From the NCBI GenBank assembly GCA_039707655.1, contig CM077667.1, positions 417,737,409-417,801,408 of the forward strand: a DNA stretch of 64,000 nt, read 5' to 3'. This DNA comes from Elymus sibiricus (Eukaryota > Streptophyta > Magnoliopsida > Poales > Poaceae). Positions 46,977-58,204 of this stretch are shown in pieces. The position numbers and the translations under genes were made by a program. The stretch's first letter is position 1. Each line of letters starts with the position of its first letter. Under the pieces are notes generated by a model, which worked only from the letters and a program-made list of their open reading frames with translations, did no database searches and was not told the origin of the DNA.

Positions 46977-48501
46977 TGATACGTCCATTTTGCATCATGC
47001 TTTTAGATTGATCTTTATTACATTATGGGCTGTTATTACACATTTTGGTACAATACTTATGCCTTTTCTCCCTTATTTTACAAGGTTTACATGAAGAGGG
47101 AGAATGCCGGCAGCTGAAATTCTGGACTGGAAAAGGAGCAAATCTGAGATACCTATTCTGCACAACTCCAAAAGTCCTGAAAATCTACGGAGAATTATTT
47201 TGGAATATATAAAAAATACTGGGCGAAGAAAATACCAGAGGGGACCCACCAGGCAGCCACAAGCCTGGAGGGCGCGCCCTACCCCCCAGGGCGCGCCCAA
47301 GTGGCTTGTGGGCCCCCTGGCTGGCCTCCGAGGCCCATCTTCTGCTATATGGAGGGTTTTGACCTGGAAAAAATCAGGAGAGAGCTTTCGGGACGAAGTG
47401 CCGCCGTCTTGAGGCGGAACTTGGGCAGAACCAATCTAGGGCTCCGGCGGAGCTGTTCTACCGGGAAAACTTCCCTCCCGGAGGGGGAAATCGAAGCCAT
47501 CGTCATCACCAACGATCCTCTCATCGAGAGGGGGTCAATCTCCATCAACATCTTCACCAGCACCATCTCCTCTCCAAACCCTAGTTCATCTCTTGTATCC
47601 GATCTTTGTCACAAAACCTCAGATTGGTACCTGTGGGTTGCTAGTAGTGTTGATTACTCCTTGTAGTTGATGCTAGTTGGTTTACTTGGTGGAATATCAT
47701 ATGTTCAGATCCTTAATGATAATTAATACTCCTCTGATTATGAACATGAATATGCTTTGTGAGTAGTTACGTTTGTTCCTAAGGACATGGGATAAGTCTT
47801 GTTATAAGTAATCATGTGAATTTGGTATTCGTTCGATATTTTGATGAGATGTATGTTGTCTCTCCTCGAGTGGTGTTATGTGAACGTCGACTACATGACA
47901 CTTCACCATTATTTGGGCCTAGGGGAAGGCATTGGGAAGTAATAAGTAGATGATGGGTTGCTAGAGTGACAAAAGCTTAAACCCTAGTTTATGCGTTGCT
48001 TCGTAAGGGGCTGATTTGGATCCATATGTTTCATGCTATGGTTAGATTTATCTTAATTCTTCTTTCGTAGTTGCGGATGCTTGCAAGAGAGGTTAATCAT
48101 AAGTGGGAGGCTTGTCCAAGTAAGGGCAGCACCCAAGCACCGGTCCACCCACATATCAAATCATCAAAGTAACGAACGCGAATCATATGAGCATGATGAA
48201 AACTAGCTTGACAGAAATTCCCATGTGTCCTCGGGAGCGCTTTGCTTTATATAAGAGTTTGTCCAGGCTTGTCCTTTGCTATAAAAAGGATTGGGCCACC
48301 TTGCTGCACCTTTGCTACATTTGTTACTTGCTATCCGTTACGAATTATCTTATCACAAAACTATCTGTTACCGATAATTTCAGTGCTTGCAGAGAATACC
48401 TTACTGAAAACCGCTTGTCATTTCCTTCTGCTCCTCGTTGGGTTCGACACTCTTACTTATCGAAAGGACTATGATAGATCCCCTATACTTGTGGGTCATC
48501 A
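46977..48501 (+). repeat. 5' LTR of element C
   Basis: Starts TGATACGTCCATTTTGC and ends GTGGGTCATCA. The sequence GGGCGCGCCC near 47270-47300 occurs as inverted blocks around a C-run. ORFs within it are not genes. Confidence 0.95.
47206..47218 (+). promoter_or_regulatory. Putative TATA box of element C LTR
   Basis: TATATAAAAAATA about 230 bp into the 5' LTR is the best TATA-like sequence there; the same sequence sits at 55878-55890 in the 3' LTR. The transcription start is not known. Confidence 0.45.
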
Positions 48502-48512
48502 AGACTCTTTTC

Positions 48513-48530
48513 TGGCGCTGTTGCCGGGGA
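48513..48530 (+). other. Primer-binding site of element C
   Basis: TGGCGCTGTTGCCGGGGA, 11 bases downstream of the 5' LTR, is one base from the tRNA-Asp-complementary consensus. Confidence 0.87.
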
Positions 48531-48607
48531 GTGAAGCGCCTTTGGTGAGTGGAACTTGGTAAGGAAAATTTTATATAGTGTGCTGAAATTTACTGTCACT
48601 TGTTACT

Positions 48608-51600
48608 ATGGAAAATAATCCTTTGAGGGGCTTGTTCGGGGTATCTTCACCCCGACCGGAAGCACAAAAAGATGCTCCTCAACCTACTGCACCTACTGAA
48701 AATATTTATTATGAAATTCCTTCGGGTATGATAGAGAAACTGCTAGCTAATCCTTATGCAGGAGATGGAACACTACATCCTGATTTGCATCTAATCTATG
48801 TGGATGAAGTGTGTGGATTATTCAAGCTTGTAGGTTTGCCCGAGGATGATGTCAAGAAGAAGGTCTTTCCTTTATCTTTGAAGGAGAAGGCATTGACATG
48901 GTATAGGCTATGTGATGATATTGGATCATGAAACTACAACCGATTGAAATTGGAATTTCATCAGAAGTTTTATCCTATGCATCTGGTTCATCGTGATCGG
49001 AATTATATTTATAATTTTTGGCCTCGTGAAGGAGAAAGTATCGCTCAAGCTTGGGGGAGGCTTAAGTCAATGTTATATTCATGCCCCAATCATGAGCTCT
49101 CAAGAGAAATTATTATTCAGAATTTTTATGCTCGGCTTTCTCGTAATGATCAATCCATGCTCGATACTTCTTGTACTGGTTCCTTTATGAAGAAAGATAT
49201 TGAATTCAAATGGGACTTATTGGAAAGAATTAAACGCAACTCCGAAGATTGGGAACTCGACGAAGGTAAGGAGTCAGGTATAAACCTTAAGTTTGATTGT
49301 GTTAAATCCTTTATAGACACCGATGCTTTTCGTGAATTTAGCACTAAATATGGACTTGACTCTGGGATAGTAGCTTCTTTCTGTGAATCTTTTGCTGCTC
49401 ATGTTGATCTCCCTAAGGAGAAGTGGTTTAAATATCATCCTCCCATTGAAGTGAAAATAGTTGAACCTATTAAAGTTGAAGAAGAAACTATTATTTATAA
49501 TGTTGATCCTATTATTCCTACTGTTTATATTGAGAAACCACCCTTCCCTATTAGAATAAAGGAACATGCTAAAGCTTCAACTATGGTTCGTAAGAGTTAT
49601 GCTAGAACACCTACACCCCCTGAACAAATCAAAGTTGAACCTAGTATTGCTATGGTTAAAGATCTCTTGGTTTATAATATTGATGGGCATGTTATTCATT
49701 TCTGTGATAAAGCTGCTAGAATTGCTAGACCTGATACTAAAGATAAACATAGACCTATTGTTGGCATGCTTGTTGTTTCTGTTAAAATAGGAGATCATTG
49801 TTATCATGGCTTATGTGATGTGGGTGCTAGTGTGAGTGCAATTCCCTTTACCTTATATCAAGAAATTATGAATGATATTGCACCAGCTGAATTAGAAGAA
49901 ATTGATGTTACCATTAAGCTTGCTAATAGAGATACTATAGCACCAGTTGGGATTGTTAGAGATGTTGAAGTCTTGTGTGGGAAAATAAAATATCCTACTG
50001 ATTTTCTTGTTCTTGGTTCCCCACAAGATGATTTGTGTCCCATTATATTTGGTAGACCTTTCTTGAATACTGTTAATGCTAAGATAGATTGTGAGAAAGA
50101 AACTGTTACTGTAAGTTTTGGGGATGTGTCTCATGAGTTCAATTTCTCTAAATTTCGTAGACAACCCCATGACAAAGAATTGCCTAGTAAAGATGAAATT
50201 GTTGGTCTTGCTTCTATCGCTATGCCTCCTACTGATCCCTTAGAACAATATTTGCTAGACCATAAAAACGATATGCATATGAATGAAAGGAATAAAATAG
50301 ATAAGATTTTCTTTGATCAACATCCTATTCTGAAACACAACTTGCCTGTTGAAATACTTGGGGATCCTCCTCCACCCAAGGGTGATCCCGTATTTGAGCT
50401 TAAGCAATTACCGGATACTCTGAAATATGCTTATCTTGATGAAAAGGAGATATATCCTGTTATTATTAGTGCTAACCTTTCAGAGCATGAAGAAAAGAGA
50501 TTATTGAAAACTTTGAGGAAGCACCGTGCTGCTATTGGATATACTCTTGGTGATCTTAAGGGCATTAGTCCCACTCTATGTCAGCATAAAATTAATATGG
50601 AGCCTGATGCTAAACCAGTTGTTGATCACCAACGACGGTTAAATCCTAAAATGAAAGAAGTGGTAAGAAATGAAATATTAAAGCTTCTGGAGGCAGGTAT
50701 AATTTGTCCTGTTGCTGATAGTAGATGGGTTAGTCCCGTTCATTGTGTCCCTAAGAAGGGAGGTATTACCGTTGTTCCTAATGATAAAAATGAATTGATC
50801 CCGCAAAGAATTGTTACAGGATATAGAATGGTAATTGATTTTAGGAAATTAAATAAAGCTACTAGTAAAGATCGTTGCCCTCTACCTTTTATTGATCAAA
50901 TGCTAGAAAGACTATCCAAACACACACATTTTTTCTTTCTAGATGGTTATTCTGGTTTTTCTCAAATACCTGTGTCAAAAGAGGATCAAGAAAAGACAAC
51001 TTTTACTTGTCCTTTCGGTACCTTTGCTTATAGACGTATGCCTTTTGGTTTATGCAATGCACCTGCTACCTTTCAAAGATGTATGACTGCTATATTCTCT
51101 GACTTTTGTGAAAAGATTGTTGAGGTTTTCATGGATGATTTTTCCATTTACGGAACTTCTTTTGATGATTGCTTGAGCAACCTTGATCGAGTTTTGCAGA
51201 GATGCGAAGAAACTAATCTTGTCTTGAATTGGGAAAAGTGTCACTTTATGGTTAATGAAGGTATTGTCTTGGGGCACAAAATCTCCGAAAAAGGTATTGA
51301 AGTTGATAAAGCTAAAGTTGATGCTATTGAAAAAATGCCGTGTCCTACGGATATCAGAGGTATAAGAAGTTTCCTTGGTCATGCTGGTTTCTATAGGAGG
51401 TTTATTAAAGACTTCTCTAAGATTTCTAGGCCTCTTACTAATCTTTTGCAAAAAGATGTTCCATTCGTTTTTTATGATGATTGTGTAGAAGCATTTGAAA
51501 TTCTTAAGAAAGCCTTGATTTCTGCACCTCTTGTTCAACCACCTGATTGGAACCTACCCTTTGAAATTATGTGTGATGCTAGTGATTATGCCGTTGGTGC

Positions 51601-53342
51601 TGTTCTAGGACAAAGAGTTGATAAGAAATTAAATGTTATCCATTATGCTAATAAAACTCTAGACAGTGCTCAAAGAAACTATGCTACCACTGAAAAGGAA
51701 TTTTTAGCAGTTGTGTTTGCTTGTGATAAGTTCAGACCTTATATTGTTGATTCCAAAGTAACTGTTCACACTGATCATGCTGCTATTAAATATCTTATGG
51801 AAAAGAAAGATGCTAAACCTAGACTTATTAGGTGGGTTCTTCTGCTACAAGAATTTGATTTGCATATTATTGATAGAAAGGGTGCTGAGAACCCCGTAGC
51901 AGATAACTTGTCTAGGTTAGAAAATGTTCTTGATGACCCACTTCCTATTGATGATAGCTTTCCTGATGAACAATTAGCTGTCATAAATGCTTCGCGTAAT
52001 GCTCCATGGTATGCTGATTATGCTAATTATATTGTTGCTAAATTTATACCACCTAGTTTCACATACCAACAAAAGAAAAAGTTCTTCTATGATTTAAGAC
52101 ATTACTTTTGGGATGATCCACACCTTTATAAAGAAGGAGTAGATGGTGTTATTAGACGTTGTGTACCTGAGCATGAACAGGAACAGATCCTTCACAAGTG
52201 TCATTCCGAGGCCTACGGAGGACACCACGCTGGAGATAGAACTGCACATAAGGTACTACAATCTGGTTTTATTGGCCTACTCTCTTCAAGGATGCTCGTA
52301 AGTTTGTCTTGTCTTGTGATGAATGTCAAAGAATTGGTAATATTAGTAGACGTCAGAAAATGCCTATGAATTACTCACTTGTTATTGAACCATTTGATGT
52401 TTGGGGTTTTGATTATATGGGACCTTTTACAAAGTCTAACGGGTATACTCATATTCTAGTTGCTGTTGATTATGTTACTAAGTGGGTAGAAGCTATTCCA
52501 ACTAGTAGTGTTGATCATAACACTTCTATTAAAATGCTTAAAGAAGTTATTTTCCCTAGATTTGGAGTCCCTAGATATTTAATGACTGATTGTGGTTCAC
52601 ACTTTGTTCATGGTGCCTTCCGTAAATTGCTTGCTAAGTATGATGTTAACCATAGAATTGCATCTCCTTATCATCCTCAGTCTAGTGGTCAAGTAGAATT
52701 GAGCAATAGAGAAATTAAATTGATCTTGCAGAAGACTGTTAATAGATCCAGAAAGAATTGGTCTAAGAAACTTGATGATGCATTATGGGCTTATAGAACT
52801 GCTTACAAAAACCCTATGGGTATGTCTCCGTATAAAATGGTTTATGGTAAAGCATGTCACTTACCTCTAGAACTAGAACATAAAGCTTATTGGGCAATTA
52901 AAGAGCTCAACTATGATTTCAAACTTGCTGGTGAGAAGAGGTTATTTGACATTAGCTCACTTGATGAATGGAGAACCCAGGCCTATGAGAATGCCAAGTT
53001 GTTTAAACAAAAAGTTAAGAGATGGCATGATAAAAGGATACAAAAGCGTGAATTCAATGTAGGTGATCATGTCTTGCTATACAATTCTCGTTTAAGATTT
53101 TTTGCAGGAAAACTTCTCTCTAAATGGGAAGGGCCTTACATTATCGAGAAGTGTATCGTTCCGGTGCCATCAAGATCAACAACGCCGAAGGCACAAACCC
53201 TAAGGTGGTAAACGGGCAAAGAATCAAACATTATATCTCAGGTACTCCCATAAATGTTGAAACCAATATTATCAATACCATAACTCCGGAGGAGTACATT
53301 AGGGAGACCTACCAGAACGTTTCAGACTCCGAAAAGGAATAG
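48608..53342 (+). pseudogene. gag-pol polyprotein of element C (three lesions)
   Basis: ATG at 48608 opens gag; a TGA at 48929-48931 interrupts it, and the same frame stays open to 52369. In order: gag core (QAWGRL near 49047), aspartic protease (D at 49817, CDVGAS), reverse transcriptase with FMDD at 51128-51139, RNase H (CDAS near 51572), and the integrase HHCC zinc region. A one-base loss in the T-run near 52264-52269 shifts the frame. Integrase core residues then follow at 52411 (D), 52588 (D) and 52696 (E), with 35 residues between the last two. A second one-base loss near 53146-53149 shifts the integrase C-terminus, which ends at 53342. The catalytic residues themselves look intact. Confidence 0.93.
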
Positions 53343-53670
53343 GTATGTGGTACGGTAAGCAAACCGACTCCAAAACTTTTCCAATAGCAATTTTTCTCCG
53401 TTTTGGAATATTTAATAATTTAGGAAAATTTAAAGTAGTCCGAAAAGTGCACGAGGAGGCGACAAGCTAGGAGGGCGCGCCCTACCCCCCTGGGCGCGCC
53501 CTAGTGGCTTGTGGCCACCCCGTGTACCCTCCGGACTCTGTTTTCTTGTGGTGTACTCCTTCGGGTCGGTAAAAATTCATTATATAATCTCCCGAAGGTT
53601 TGGACCTTCGTATCACGACAATACCTCCTGTTTTCGTTTTGAGCTGTTTCTGCAGCAGATTAAGAGCAAA

Positions 53671-54078
53671 ATGTCGTCCCAAGACTCCGATGGGGAGAGC
53701 TGTGTATTGCATTATCTTGCCAATCCCAAGCTCTATGGGGACTTAGATCCTTATGGATTGTTCTCGGAGAAGGAACAAGAAGGCGAGTATGAGGAAGAAA
53801 GCTCGGATGAAGAGGAGATCCCCCTGCCTCGACCAGGAGATATGCACGTGGAGTTCAGGAAATCGAGCCTCCCAAACACAAGAAGAAAACCCAAGGTTCT
53901 ATTTATCCCTTCTCGTTTCCTGCAGGAGAGCAAGCAAGAATTATGTCAAAGGATATTGAAGCTCGAGCAGGAAGTAGACGATCTGAGGGAACATAATTTT
54001 ATGCTTAAGAGGAAACTAGACAAGCTTCCAACCTCATCAACAACTCCAACATCACCACCTCCGAAGAAAGACAACTAA
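53671..54078 (+). CDS. Extra ORF downstream of pol in element C
   Basis: ATG at 53671 (MSSQDSDGESC) gives 135 aa; the frame is open upstream to 53509 but that part reads like untranslated sequence. Residues ~35-55 are strongly acidic (EKEQEGEYEEESSDEEE). Residues ~95-120 form a leucine-heptad coiled coil (RILKLEQEVDDLREHNFMLK), and the tail is S/T/P-rich with a basic end. No catalytic motif and no family I can name. It lies in the position of accessory ORFs of some plant Gypsy elements. An acidic block plus coiled coil suggests a protein-protein interaction role (inference). It is intact although gag-pol is broken. Confidence 0.7.
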   Translation: MSSQDSDGESCVLHYLANPKLYGDLDPYGLFSEKEQEGEYEEESSDEEEIPLPRPGDMHVEFRKSSLPNTRRKPKVLFIPSRFLQESKQELCQRILKLEQEVDDLREHNFMLKRKLDKLPTSSTTPTSPPPKKDN

Positions 54079-55648
54079 ACACATGGGTATGGGCACTCCC
54101 CTTGGCTTGTGCCAAGCTTGGGGGAGGTGCCCCGGTATCGTATCACCATCACATCTTTTACTTTTATCGTTTTTCTTAGTTCGATCCTTTTGGTTATATT
54201 TTGATCCCGTAGGATAAAGTTTTTAGTGTGATCTAGTTTTGAGTTTTGCCTTATGTTCCCCCTATGTAAGCAAGTCCGAGAGTTATATAATAAAAAGTAG
54301 TTTGAGTAGAGGGCTTTGCTTGCTTGCTTTGATCTTGAGAAAAATAAATAGAAAGAAGTATAAAATAAAAGCAAATAGTATATATAATGATCTTATGAGG
54401 GGTGATGACTTCACATATAAGAAGTATGTCGATTGAAATTTGTTGTGAGTTGACAAACATAGCGATTGGTCATTGTTGCAATTAAAAGGAAGTAATAAAG
54501 AAAGAGAGGTTCACGTATAAATATATTATCTTGGACATCTTTTATGATTGTGAGCACTCATTAAAATATTATATGCTAAGAAGTTGATGTTGGACAAGAA
54601 AGACAACATAATGGGTTATGTTTGCTTATTTCCGAATAGAAGTTACATGGTTATGGATCCTTTAACATGTGACGCTTGCTTCCACCCCATATCAGCCAAA
54701 ACTTCCGCACCAAGTAGAGATATTAGTTGTGCATCCAAACACCCTTAACCCAGTTTTGCCATGAGAGTCCACCATACCTACCTATGGATTGAGTAAGATC
54801 CTTGAAGTAAGTTGTCATCGGTGCAAGCAATAAAAATTGCTCTCTAAATATGTATGATCTATTAGTGTGAGGAAAATAAACTTTATACGAACTTGTGATA
54901 TGAAAGAAATAAAAGCGACAGACTGCATAATAAAGTTCTTTATCACAAGTGGCAATATAAAGTGACGTTCTTTTGCATTAAGGGATTGCGCATCCAACTA
55001 TAAAAGCGCATGACAACCTCTGCTTCCCTCTGCGAAGGGCGTATCTGTTACTTTTACTTTCGAGTTCTTACCTTTATGCAAGAGTCGTGGTGATTCTCAC
55101 CACTTCCTTTATTTCGCCTTTCTCCCTTGGCAAGCGTCATGTGTTGGGGAATGATCTAGACACATATATCCACTCGGATGTGGGTGAGCCTGAGTTATTT
55201 CTATTGACATTACCCTTGAGGTAAATAGTTGGGAGGCAAAACTATAAGCCCCTATCTTTCTCTGTGTCTGATTGAAGCTTTGACCTCATAGGTACCGCGT
55301 GAGTGTTAGCAATTATGAAAGACTAAAAGATGATTGAGTATGTGGATTTGCTTTACAAGCTTTTATATTGACTCTTTCCGATGTTATGATAAATTGCAAT
55401 TGCTTCAATGACTGAGATCATAGTTTGTTGGTTCTCAATAGAGTTCTTAATTCATACTTTACCTTGTGAATGAATTGTTACTTTAGCATAAGAAATTATA
55501 TGTCAATATATGTTGCTGTTCTAAAGATGATCATGATGCCTTCATGTCCGTATTTTATTTTATCGACACCTCTATCTCTAAACATGTGGACATATTTATC
55601 GATTTCTGCTTTCGCTTGAGGACAAGCGAGGTCTAAGCTTGGGGGAGT
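54079..55648 (+). other. Long 3' untranslated region of element C
   Basis: 1.57 kb with no convincing ORF between the extra ORF and the 3' LTR. It starts with a PPT-like CAAGCTTGGGGGAGG at 54113-54127 and ends with the true PPT. Similar length and lack of coding were seen in element A (3164-5638), and both carry TAAGCTTGGGG motifs. Confidence 0.7.
55636..55648 (+). other. Polypurine tract of element C
   Basis: AAGCTTGGGGGAG directly precedes the TG of the 3' LTR. The same 13-mer occurs in gag (49048-49060 region) and at 54115-54127. Confidence 0.82.
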
Positions 55649-57172
55649 TGATACGTCCATTTTGCATCATGATTTTATATTGATCTTTATTGCATTATGG
55701 GTTGTTATTACACATTTTGGTACAATACTTATGCCTTTTCTCTCTTATTTTACAAGGTTTACATGAAGAGGGAGAATGCCGGCAGCTGGAATTCTGGACT
55801 GGAAAAGGAGCAAATCTGAGATACCTATTCTGCACAACTCCAAAAGTCCTGAAAATCTACGGAGAATTATTTTGGAATATATAAAAAATACTGGGCGAAG
55901 AAAATACCAGAGGGGACCCACCAGGCAGCCACAAGCCTGGAGGGCGCGCCCTACCCCCCAGGGCGCGCCCAAGTGGCTTGTGGGCCCCCTGGCTGGCCTC
56001 CGGTGCCCATCTTCTGCTATATGGAGGGTTTTGACCTGGAAAAATCAGGAGAGAGCTTTCGGGACGAAGCGCCGCCGTCTTGAGGCGGAACTTGCGCAGA
56101 ACCAATCTAGGGCTCCGGCGGAGCTGTTCTGCCGGGGAAACTTCCCTCTCGGAGGGGGAAATAGAAGCCATCGTCATCACCAACGATCCTCTCATCGAGA
56201 GGGGGTCAATCTCCATCAACATCTTCACCAGCACCATCTCCTCTCCAAACCCTAGTTCATCTCTTGTATCCGATCTTTGTCTCAAAACCTCAGATTGGTA
56301 CCTGTGGGTTGCTAGTAGCGTTGATTACTCCTTGTAGTTGATGCTAGTTGGTTTACTTGGTGGAAGATCATATGTTCAGATCCTTAATGATAATTAATAC
56401 TTCTCTGATTATGAACATGAATATGCTTTGTGAGTAGTTACGTTTGTTCCTGAGGACATGAGATAAGTCTTGTTATAAGTAATCATGTGAATTTGGTATT
56501 CGTTCGATATTTTGATGAGATGTATGTTGTCTCTCCTCGAGTGGTGTTATGTGAACGTCGACTACATGACACTTCACCATTATTTGGGCCTAGGGGAAGG
56601 CATTGGGAAGTAATAAGTAGATGATGGGTTGCTAGAGTGACAAAAGCTTAAACCCTAGTTTATGCGTTGCTTCGTAAGGGGCTGATTTGGATCCATATGT
56701 TTCATGCTATGGTTAGATTTATCTTAATTCTTCTTTCGTAGTTGCGGATGCTTGCAAGAGAGGTTAATCATAAGTGGGAGGCTTGTCCAAGTAAGGGCAG
56801 CACCCAAGCACCGGTCCACCCACATATCAAATCATCAAAGTAACGAACGCGAATCATATGAGCATGATGAAAACTAGCTTGACAGAAATTCCCATGTGTC
56901 CTCGGGAGCGCTTTGCTTTATATAAGAGTTTGTCCAGGCTTGTCCTTTGCTATAAAAAGGATTGGGCCACCTTGCTGCACCTTTGCTACATTTGTTACTT
57001 GCTATCCGTTACGAATTATCTTATCACAAAACTATCTGTTACCGATAATTTTAGTGCTTGCAGAGAATACCTTACTGAAAACCGCTTGTCATTTCCTTCT
57101 GCTCCTCGTTGGGTTCGACACTCTTACTTATCGAAAGGACTACGATAGATCCCCTATACTTGTGGGTCATCA
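55649..57172 (+). repeat. 3' LTR of element C
   Basis: 1524 bp, differing from the 5' LTR by about 22 substitutions and one A-run indel near 56043; most changes are in its first half. It is followed by the GGTTC duplication and the rest of the LINE. Confidence 0.95.
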
Positions 57173-57177
57173 GGTTC

Positions 57178-57630
57178 ATACACAAGGGAGTTGTACTAAC
57201 CAAAGACAACTTGACAAAACGAAGATGGATAGGCAGACCTACCTGCTGCTATTGTGATCAAAAAGAGACGATAAGACACCTCTTTCTCGATTGTCCTCTT
57301 GCAAAATTATTATGGCGAACTGTTCATATAGCCTTTAACATTAATCCACCAACGAGCATTAATTCGTTATTTGGGACGTGGCTCAATGGAGTAGACGTAA
57401 CTATAGCGAATCTTATACGGATTGGTATATGTGCTTTATTTTGGGCTATATGGAACACCAGAAATGATATGATTTTTAATGGCAAGAACTTCAAAAAAAA
57501 ATTTCAGGTTATTTTCAGAGCAACGTCTTGGATCCGTACGTGGTCGTTACTCACTCATGCGGACTCCAGGGAGCTTATGGCTATTGGGTGCAACCGGTGG
57601 GAGATGATCGTACGGGTTATCTTCAACTGA
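57178..57630 (+). pseudogene. LINE reverse-transcriptase zinc-binding region
   Basis: Continues the LINE frame after element C. CCYCDQKETIRHLFLDC followed by AKLLW is the zinc-binding domain found after plant LINE reverse transcriptases. The reading ends at 57630 and a ~220-bp untranslated tail with oligo-A follows. There is no polymerase upstream, so the product could not be functional. Confidence 0.85.
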
Positions 57631-58204
57631 TTTGGATGGCGAGCTAATAATAGACTAGGTGTATAGGCATCGTAGTCTACTTGTGGCTTCGCCGGATGTG
57701 GCATTTTACTGTTTACCTTTGCACTTTTGTTTTGCTCAGTTCATGAGCACGTTGTGGATCTCAGACTTCGTTCTTGAACTTGGTTAATAATATGGCTGCA
57801 TGCATCGATTGATGCAGAGGCCGGGGGCTTCGTTCCTCCTTTTCCAAAAAAAAATGCATGACACATAGTAGCATAACATTTAATTTGATATGGTATCATA
57901 ATATGATACTCAACTCTCTCTTTCTTCATTTAATTTTATGCCACCTCATCAAAATTGCTAGTTGGCATGCATGATACTATCTATGATATTCCCATTACAA
58001 CCAACCTTAGAGGAGAGAAGAGAAGCGGGCTACAAGCTTACAGTCGGCTGTAGCACGAGAACCAAGAACCTTTGTCAGAGAGGAAAGTGGGTCATATATT
58101 AATTGTATGACATACTAGTATGACTGACTATTGTATGTGTGGGCTATTAGATTGGCTACAAGCGAGATAGTAGCTCCATATAACCGGCTCTTGACTATAC
58201 TAAT

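Larger units (their letters stand above)
46977..57172 (+). mobile_element. Full-length Gypsy LTR retrotransposon, element C
   Basis: 10,196 bp with 1525-bp and 1524-bp LTRs, TG...CA ends and a perfect 5-bp duplication GGTTC (46972-46976, 57173-57177). Order: LTR, PBS, gag-protease-reverse transcriptase-RNase H-integrase, extra ORF, long untranslated region, PPT, LTR. I count about 22 substitutions between the LTRs (~1.4%), so it is young. gag-pol has one nonsense and two frameshift lesions, so this copy is probably not autonomous now. The RT-before-integrase order is Ty3/Gypsy. Confidence 0.96.
45913..57853 (+). mobile_element. LINE deletion derivative, split by a Gypsy element
   Basis: A 17-bp perfect target duplication ATGCATGACACATAGTA (45896-45912 and 57854-57870) with an A-run immediately before the right copy identifies a plus-strand non-LTR element. 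The LINE parts are 45913-46976 and 57178-57853, about 1.74 kb. It begins three bases before the endonuclease ORF and ends with an oligo-A tail. It has endonuclease and zinc-binding regions but no reverse transcriptase domain. Confidence 0.93.
45778..58006. mobile_element. Tourist-like MITE split by a LINE
   Basis: Left end GGCTGGTTGTAATGGGGAG and right end (inverted) GGTTGGTTGTAATGGGAAT, flanked by TTA on both sides (45775-45777, 58007-58009). Left part 45778-45912, right part 57871-58006; together about 255 bp once one copy of the LINE duplication is removed. It is full of ATGATACTA/TAGTATCAT motifs, the usual texture of this MITE type. Confidence 0.9.
45713..58204. mobile_element. Older MITE split by the nested stack
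   Basis: The left stub (about 45713-45777, GTAAGCAGGCTATAAAAGTTGCC) and right part (58010-58204, GCGGGCTACAAGCTTACAG...GGGCTATTAGATTGGCTAC) resemble, in order and orientation, one grass MITE type I recall with GGCTAT and GGCTAC blocks. The Tourist-like MITE then lies between them. The ends are not well defined, so this is the least certain layer. Confidence 0.4.
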
